A DNA stretch of 64,000 nt from Antedon mediterranea (lineage: Eukaryota > Echinodermata > Crinoidea > Comatulida > Antedonidae), in contig NC_092675.1 in the NCBI RefSeq assembly GCF_964355755.1, forward strand, positions 12,725,312 through 12,789,311, read 5' to 3'. The position numbers and the translations under genes are program-made. Below, one piece after another: positions 52,201-61,201 of the stretch. Positions within the stretch are counted from its first letter, which is position 1. The number at the start of each line of letters is the position of its first letter. The notes beneath the pieces are model-generated. The model made no database searches, had not been told where the DNA came from, and saw only the letters and a program-made list of their open reading frames with translations.

Positions 52201-55200
52201 TTTAGACCATTTTGAGCATTTCGACAAAACTTTTTCACACAAAATACCAAAGTGCTTAGAATAGCTTCAAATCGCATTTGGAGACGTTTTAGACCATTTT
52301 GTGATTTTCGAAAAAACTTTTTAACATAAAAACACCAAAGTGCTTAGAATAGCTTCAAATCACATTTGGAGACATTTTAGACCATTTTGTGATTTTCGAA
52401 AAAACTTGTTAACATAAAAACACGAAAGTGCTTAGAATAGCTTCAAATCGCATTTGGAAACGTTTTAGACCATTTTGTGATTTTCGAAAAAACTTGTTAA
52501 CATAAAAACACGAAAGTGCTTAGAATAGCTTCAAATCGCATTTGGAAACGTTTTAGACCATTTTGTGATTTTCGAAAAAAATTGTTAACATAAAAACACT
52601 AAAGTGTTTAGAATAGCTTCAAATCGCATTTGGAGACGTTTTAGACCAATTTGTGATTTTCGAAAAAACTTATCAACATAAAAACACCAAAGGGTTTAGA
52701 ATAGCTTCAAATCGCATTTGGAGACGTTTTAGACCATTTTGTGATTTTGAAAAAACTTGTTAACATAAAAACACCAAAGTGCTTAGAATAGCTTCAAATC
52801 GCATTTGGAGACGTTTTAGACCATTTTGTGATTTTCGAAAAAACTTGTTAACATAAAAACACCAAAGTGCTTAGAATAGCTTCAAATCGTATTTGGAGAC
52901 GTTTTAGACCATTTTGAGATTTTCGAAAAAACTTGGTTACACAAAAACATCAAAGTGCTTAAAATCATATTATAAACCGTTTTAGACCATTTTGAGCATT
53001 TCGGTAACACTTTTTACACAAAAACATCAAAGAGCACAAAATAGCTTAATATCGTATTTAAAAACGTTTTAGACCATTTTGAGCATTTAGACAAAACTTT
53101 TTCACACAAAACACCAAAGTGCTTAGAATAGCTTCAAATCGCATTTGGAGACGTTTTAGACCATTTTGTGCATTTCGATGAAACTTGGTTACACAAAAAC
53201 ATCAAAGTGCTTAAAATCACATTATAAATCGTTTTAGACCATTTTGAGCATTTCGACAAAACTTTTTCACACAAAATACCAAAGTGCTTAGAATAGCTTC
53301 AAATCGCATTTGGAGACGTTTTAGACCATTTTGTGATTTTCGAAAAAACTTTTTAACATAAAAACACCAAAGTGCTTAGAATAGCTTCAAATCACATTTG
53401 GAGACGTTTTAGACCATAAGTGCTTAGAATCACATTATAAACCGTTTTAGACCATTTTGAGCATTTCGATAACAATTTTCACACAAAAACATCAAAGAGC
53501 ACAAAATAGCTTAATATCGTATTTAAAAATGTTTTAGACCATTTTGAGCATTTAGATAAAACTTTTTCACACAAAACACCAAAGTGCTTAGAATAGCTTC
53601 AAATCGCATTTGGAGACGTTTTAGACCATTTTGTGATTTTTGAAGAAACTTGTTAACATAAAAACACCAAAGTGCTTAGAATAGCTTCAAATCACATTTG
53701 GAGACGTTTTAGACCATTTTGTGATTTTCGAAAAAACTTGTTAACATAAAAACACGAAAGTGCTTAGAATAGCTTCAAATCGCATTTGGAAACGTTTTAG
53801 ACCATTTAGTGATTTTCGAAAAAACTTGTTAACATAAAAACACGAAAGTGCTTAGAATAGCTTCAAATCGCATTTGGAAACGTTTTAGACCATTTTGTGA
53901 TTTTCGAAAAAAATTGTTAACATAAAAACACCAAAGTGTTTAGAATAGCTTCAAATCGCATTTGGAGACGTTTTAGACCAATTTGTGATTTTCGAAAAAA
54001 CTTATCAACATAAAAACACCAAAGGGTTTAGAATAGCTTCAAATCGCATTTGGAGACGTTTTAGACCATTTTGTGATTTTCGAAAAAACTTGTTAACATA
54101 AAAACATGAAAGTGCTTAGAATAGCTTCAAATCGTATTTGGAGACGTTTTAGACCATTTTGTGATTTCGAAAAAACTTGTTAACATAAAAACACCAATGT
54201 GCTTAGAATAGCTTCAAATCGCATTTTGAGACGTTTTAGACCATTTTGTGCATTTCGATGAAACTTGGTTACACAAAAACATCAAAGTGCTTAAAATCAC
54301 ATTATAAACCGTTTTAGACCATTTTGAGCATTTCGATAACACTTTTCACACAAAAACATCAAAGAGCACAAAATAGCTTAATATCGTATTTAAAAACGTT
54401 TTAGACCATTTTGAGCATTTCGACAAAACTTTTTCACACAAAACACCAAAGTGCTTAGAATAGCTTCAAATCGCATTTGGAGACGTTTTAGACCATTTTG
54501 TGATTTTCGAAAAAACTTGTTAACATAAAAACATCAAAGTGTACAGAATAACTTCAAATCGCATTTGGAGACCGTTTTAGGCCAATTTGTGATTTTCGAA
54601 AAAACTTGTTAACCTAAAAATACCAAAGTGTTTAGAATAGCTTCAAATCGCATTTGGAGACGTTTTAGAACATTTTGTGATTTTCGAAAAAACTTGTTAA
54701 CATAAAAACACCAAAGTGCTTCAAATCGCATTTGGAGACATTTTAGACCAATTTGTGATTTTTGAAAAAACTTGTTAACATAAAAACACCAAAGTGCTTA
54801 CAATAGCTTCAAATCGTATTTGGAGACGTTTTAGACCATTTTGTGATTTTCGAAAAAACTTGTTAACATAAAAACACCAAAGTACTTAGAATAGCTTCAA
54901 ATCGCATTTGGAGACGTTTTAGACCATTTTATGCATTTCGATGAAACTTGGTTACACAAAAACATCAAAGTGCTTAAAATCACATTATAATCCGTTTTAG
55001 ACCATTTTGAGCATTTCGATAACACTTTTCACACAAAAACATCAAAGAGCACAAAATAGCTTAATATCGTATTTAAAAACTTTTTAGACCATTTTGAGCA
55101 TTTCGACAAAACTTTTTCACACAAAACACCAAAGTGCTTAGAATAGCTTCAAATCGCATTTGGAGACGTTTTAGACCATTTTGTGATTTTCGAAAAAAAT

Positions 55201-55210
55201 TGTTAACATA
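49290..55210 (+). repeat. Copy of the 5,270-11,190 block
   Basis: This is the second copy of the 5.9-kb block, 44,020 bp downstream. It carries the same rare marks, including G at 49,741, GAATGGCTTC near 52,099, the CGGTAACACTTTTTAC unit near 53,000 and the GTGATTTCG unit at 54,161. It differs at 51,735 (C) and 54,311 (G), both of which are the common array state, so the other copy carries the newer change at these sites. Confidence 0.88.
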
Positions 55211-57974
55211 AAAACATCAAAGTGTACAGAATAGCTTCAAATCGCATTTGGAGACCGTTTTAGGCCAATTTGTGATTTTCGAAAAAACTTGTTAACCTAA
55301 AAATACCAAAGTGTTTAGAATAGCTTCAAATCGCATTTGGAGACGTTTTAGACCATTTTGTGATTTTCGAAAAAACTTGTTAACATAAAAACACCAAAGT
55401 GCTTCAAATCGCATTTGAGACATTTTAGACCAATTTGTGATTTTTGAAAAAACTTGTTAACATAAAAACACCAAAGTGCTTACAATAGCTTCAAATCGTA
55501 TTTGGAGACGTTTTAGACCATTTTGTGATTTTCGAAAAAACTTGTTAACATAAAAACACCAAAGTACTTAGAATAGCTTCAAATCGCATTTGGAGACGTT
55601 TTAGACCATTTTATGCATTTCGATGAAACTTGGTTACACAAAAACATCAAAGTGCTTAAAATCACATTATAATCCGTTTTAGACCATTTTGAGCATTTCG
55701 ATAACACTTTTCACACAAAAACATCAAAGAGCACAAAATAGCTTAATATCGTATTTAAAAACGTTTTAGACCATTTTGAGCATTTAGACAAAACTTTTTC
55801 ACACAAAACACCAAAGTGCTTAGAATAGCTTCAAATCGCATTTGGAGACGTTTTAGAACATTTTGTGTTTTTCGAAAAAAACTGTTAACATAAAAACACC
55901 AAAGTGCTTAGAATAGCTTCAAATCGCATTTGGAGACGTTTTAGAACATTTTGTGTTCTTCGAAAAAACCTGTTAACATAAAAACACCAAAGTGCTTAGA
56001 ATAGCTTCAAATCGAATTTGGAGACGTTTTAGACCATTTTGTGATTTTTGAAAAAACTTGTTAACATAAAAACACCAAAGTGCTTAGAATAGCTTCAAAT
56101 CACATTTGGAGACGTTTTAGACCATTTTGTGATTTTCGAAAAAACTTGTTAACATAAAAACACGAAAGTGGTTAGAATAGCTTCAAATCGCATTTGGAAA
56201 CGTTTTAGACCATTTTGTGATTTTCGAAAAAGATTGTTAACATAAAAACACCAAAGTGCTTAGAATCACAATATAAACCGTTTTAGACCATTTTGAGCAT
56301 TTCGATAACAATTTTCACACAAAAACATCAAAGAGCACAAAATAGCTTAATATCGTATTTAAAAATGTTTTAGACAATTTTGAGCATTTAGATAAAACTT
56401 TTTCACACAAAACACCAAAGTGCTTAGAATAGCTTCAAATCGCATTTGGAGACGGTTTAGACCATTTTGTGATTTTGAAAAAACTTGTTAACATAAAAAC
56501 ACCAAAGTGCTTAGAATAGCTTCAAATCGTATTTGGAGACGTTTTAGACCATTTTGAGATTTTCGAAAAAACTTGGTTACACAAAAACATCAAAGTGCTT
56601 AAAATCACATTATAAACCGTTTTAGACCATTTTGAACATTTCGATAACACTTTTCACACAAAAACATCAAAGAGCACAAAATAGCTTAATATCGTATTTA
56701 AAAACGTTTTAGACCATTTTGAGCATTTCGACAAAACTTTTTCACACAAAACACCAAAGTGCTTAGAATAGCTTCAAATCGCATTTGGAGACGTTTTAGA
56801 CCAATTTGTGCATTTCGATGAAACTTGATTACACAAAAACATCAACGTGCTTAAAATCACATTATAAACCGTTTTAGACCATTTTGAGCATTTCGATAAC
56901 ACTTTTCACACAAAAACATCAAAGAGCACAAAATAGCTTAATATCGTATTTAAAAACGTTTTAGACCATTTTGAGCATTTAGACAAAACTTTTTCACACA
57001 AAACACCAAAGTGCTTAGAATAGCTTCAAATCGCATTTGGAGACGTTTTAGACCATTTTGTGCATTTCGATGAAACTTGGTTACACAAAAACATCAAAGT
57101 GCTTAAAATGACATTATAAATCGTTTTAGACCATTTTGAGCATTTCGACAAAACTTTTTCACACAAAATACCAAAGGGCTTAGAATAGCTTCAAATCGCA
57201 TTTGGAGTCGTTTTAGACCATTTTGTGATTTTCGAAAAAACTTTTTAACATAAAAACACCAAAGTGCTTAGAATAGCTTCAAATCACATTTGGAGACGTT
57301 TTAGACCATTTTGTGATTTTCGAAAAAACTTGTTAACATAAAAACACGAAAGTGCTTAGAATAGCTTCAAATCGCATTTGGAAACGTTTTAGACCATTTT
57401 GTGATTTTCGAAAAAAATTGTTAACATAAAAACACCAAAGTGCTTAGAATCACATTATAAACCGTTTTAGACCATTTTGAGCATTTCGATAACAATTTTC
57501 ACACAAAAACATCAAAGAGCACAAAATAGCTTAATATCGTATTTAAAAATGTTTTAGACCATTTTGAGCATTTAGATAAAATTTTTCACACAAAACACCA
57601 AAGTGCTTAGAATAGCTTCAAATCGCATTTGGAGACGGTTTAGACCATTTTGTGATTTTGAAAAAACTTGTTAACATAAAAACACCAAAGTGCTTAGAAT
57701 AGCTTCAAATCGCATTTGGAGACCTTTTAGACCATTTTGTGATTTTCGAAAAAACTTGTTAACATAAAAACACCAAAGTGCTTAGAATAGCTTCAAATCG
57801 TATTTGGAGACGTTTTAGACCATTTTGAGATTTTCGAAAAAACTTGGTTACACAAAAACATCAAAGTGCTTAAAATCACATTATAAACCGTTTTAGACCA
57901 TTTTGAGCATTTCGATAACACTTTTCACACAAAAACATCAAAGAGCACAAAATAGCTTAATATCGTATTTAAAA
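54165..57974 (+). repeat. 3.8-kb block related to 12,541-16,350
   Basis: Offset 41,624 aligns this block with 12,541-16,350 of megarepeat copy 1, and it overlaps the right end of the 5.9-kb block. Shared marks include the GAACATTTTGTG pair (55,850 and 14,226), GTGGTTAGAATAG, CACAATATAAACC and AAAATGACATTATAAATC. It is more diverged than the megarepeat pair: GGAGACG versus GGCGACG near 55,506, CGAATTTGG near 56,013, GGAGTCG near 57,207, GACCTTTTAG at 57,721, and GGTTACAC versus GGTTAAAC near 57,846. It ends where ATTTCGACAAAAC here faces ATTTAGACAAAAC there. Confidence 0.78.
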
Positions 57975-59183
57975 ACGTTTTAGACCATTTTGAGCATTTC
58001 GACAAAACTTTTTCACACAAAACACCAAAGTGCTTAGAATAGCTTCAAATCGCATTTGGAGACGTTTTAGACCAATTTGTGCATTTCGATGAAACTTGAT
58101 TACACAAAAACATCAAAGTGCTTAAAATCACATTATAAACCGTTTTAGACCATTTTGAGCATTTCGATAACACTTTTCACACAAAAACATCAAAGAGCAC
58201 AAAATAGCTTAATATCGTATTTAAAAACGTTTTAGACCATTTTGAGCATTTAGACAAAACTTTTTCACACAAAACACCAAAGTGCTTAGAATAGCTTCAA
58301 ATCGCATTTGGAGACGTTTTAGACCATTTTGTGCATTTCGATGAAACTTGGTTACACAAAAACATCAAAGTGCTTAAAATCACATTATATATCGTTTTAG
58401 ACCATTTTGAGCATTTCGACAAAACTTTTTCACACAAAATACCAAAGTGCTTAGAATAGCTTCAAATCGCATTTGGAGACGTTTTAGACCATTTTGTGAT
58501 TTTCGAAAAAACTTTTTAACATAAAAACACCAAAGTGCTTAGAATAGCTTCAAATCACATTTGGAGACGTTTTAGACCATAAGTGCTTAGAATCACATTA
58601 TAAACCGTTTTAGACCATTTTGAGCATTTCGATAACAATTTTCACACAAAAACATCAAAGAGCACAAAATAGCTTAATATCGTATTTAAAAATGTTTTAG
58701 ACCATTTTGAGCATTTAGATAAAACCTTTTCACACAAAACACCAAAGTGCTTAGAATAGCTTCAAATCGCATTTGGAGACGTTTTAGACCATTTTGTGAT
58801 TTTTGAAAAAACTTGTTAACATAAAAACACCAAAGTGCTTAGAATAGCTTCAAATCACATTTGGAGACGTTTTAGACCATTTTGTGATTTTCGAAAAAAC
58901 TTGTTAACATAAAAACACGAAAGTGCTTAGAATAGCTTCAAATCGCATTTGGAAACGTTTTAGACCATTTAGTGATTTTCGAAAAAACTTGTTAACATAA
59001 AAACACGAAAGTGCTTAGAATAGCTTCAAATCGCATTTGGAAACGTTTTAGACCATTTTGTGATTTTCGAAAAAAATTGTTAACATAAAAACACCAAAGT
59101 GTTTAGAATAGCTTCAAATCACATTTGGAGACGTTTTAGACCAATTTGTGATTTTCGAAAAAACTTATCAACATAAAAACACC
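57975..59183 (+). repeat. Segment related to 8.9-10.0 kb
   Basis: The segment holds D, A, B, C, D, B, D, A, A, a 38-bp mini-monomer (58,569), E, F and a run of A units. From the mini-monomer onward it follows 9,386 at offset 49,183 (CCATTTAGTG at 58,971 and 9,788). Private changes are CATTATATATCG near 58,387, AAAACCTTTTCAC near 58,722 and CAAATCACATTTG near 59,118. Confidence 0.72.
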
Positions 59184-61201
59184 AAAGGGTTTAGAATAGC
59201 TTCAAATCGCATTTGGAGACGTTTTAGACCATTTTGTGATTTTCGAAAAAACTTGTTAACATAAAAACACCAAAGTGCTTCAAATCGCATTTGGAGACAT
59301 TTTAGACCAATTTGTGATTTTTGAAAAAACTTGTTAACATAAAAACACCAAAGTGCTTACAATAGCTTCAAATCGTATTTGGAGACGTTTTAGACCATTT
59401 TGTGATTTTCGAAAAAACTTGTTAACATAAAAACACCAAAGTACTTAGAATAGCTTCAAATCGCATTTGGAGACGTTTTAGACCATTTTATGCATTTCGA
59501 TGAAACTTGGTTACACAAAAACATCAATGTGCTTAAATTCACATTATAATCCGTTTTAGACCATTTTGAGCATTTCGATAACACTTTTCACACAAAAACA
59601 TCAAAGAGCACAAAATAGCTTAATATCGTATTTAAAAACGTTTTAGACCATTTTGAGCATTTAGACAAAACTTTTTCACACAAAACACCAAAGTGTTTAG
59701 AATAGCTTCAAATCGCATTTGGAGACGTTTTAGACCATTTTGTGATTTTCGAAAAAACTTGTTAACATAAAAACACCAAAGTGCTTCAAATCGCATTTGA
59801 GACATTTTAGACCAATTTGTGATTTTTGAAAAAACTTGTTAACATAAAAACACCAAAGTGCTTACAATAGCTTCAAATCGTATTTGGAGACGTTTTAGAC
59901 CATTTTGTGATTTTCGAAAAAACTTGTTAACATAAAAACACCAGAGTACTTAGTATAGCTTCAAATCGCATTTGGAGACGTTTTAGACCATTTTATGCAT
60001 TTCGATGAAACTTGGTTACACAAAAACATCAAAGTGCTTAAAATCACATTATAATCCGTTTTAGACCATTTTGAGCATTTCGATAACACTTTTCACACAA
60101 AAACATCAAAGAGCACAAAATAGCTTAATATCGTATTTAAAAACTTTTTAGACCATTTTGAGCATTTCGACAAAACTTTTTCACACAAAACACCAAAGTG
60201 CTTAGAATAGCTTCAAATCGCATTTGGAGACGTTTTAGACCATTTTGTGATTTTCGAAAAAAATTGTTAACATAAAAACATCAAAGTGTACAGAATAGCT
60301 TCAAATCGCATTTGGAGACCGTTTTAGGCCAATTTGTGATTTTCGAAAAAACTTGTTAACCTAAAAATACCAAAGTGTTTAGAATAGCTTCAAATCGCAT
60401 TTGGAGACGTTTTAGACCATTTTGTGATTTTCGAAAAAACTTGTTAACATAAAAACACCAAAGTGCTTAGAATAGCTTCAAATCGCATTTGGAGACATTT
60501 TAGACCAATTTGTGATTTTCGAAAAAACTTATCAACATAAAAACACCAAAGGGTTTAGAATATCTTCAAATCGCATTTGGAGACGTTTTAGACCATTTTG
60601 TGATTTTCGAAAAAACTTGTTAACATAAAAACACCAAAGTGCTTAGAATAGCTTCAAATCGCATTTGGAGACGTTTTAGACCAATTTGTGATTTTCGAAA
60701 AAACTTATCAACATAAAAACACCAAAGGGTTTAGAATAGCTTCATTTGGAGACGTTTTAGACCATTTTGTGATTTTGAAAAAACTTGTTAACATAAAAAC
60801 ACCAAAGTGCTTAGAATAGCTTCAAATCGCATTTGGAGACGTTTTAGACCATTTTGTGATTTTCGAAAAAACTTGTTAACATAAAAACACCAAAGTGCTT
60901 AGAATAGCTTCAAATCGTATTTGGAGACGTTTTAGACCATTTTGAGATTTTCGAAAAAACTTGGTTACACAAAAACATCAAAGTGCTTAAAATCACATTA
61001 TAAACCGTTTTAGACCATTTTGAGCATTTCGATAACACTTTTCACACAAAAACATCAAAGAGCACAAAATAGCTTAATATCGTATTTAAAAACGTTTTAG
61101 ACCATTTTGAGCATTTCGACAAAACTTTTTCACACAAAACACCAAAGTGCTTAGAATAGCTTCAAATCGCATTTGGAGACGTTTTAGACCAATTTGTGAT
61201 T
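59184..61201 (+). repeat. Copy of the 590-2,607 block
   Basis: This is the partner of 590-2,607 at offset 58,594, with CCAG at 59,941 and CAATGTGCTTAAATTCAC at 59,525. The private AGTATAGC near 59,953 and the CATTTGGAGAC where the other copy has CATTTTGAGAC set it apart. Confidence 0.8.
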
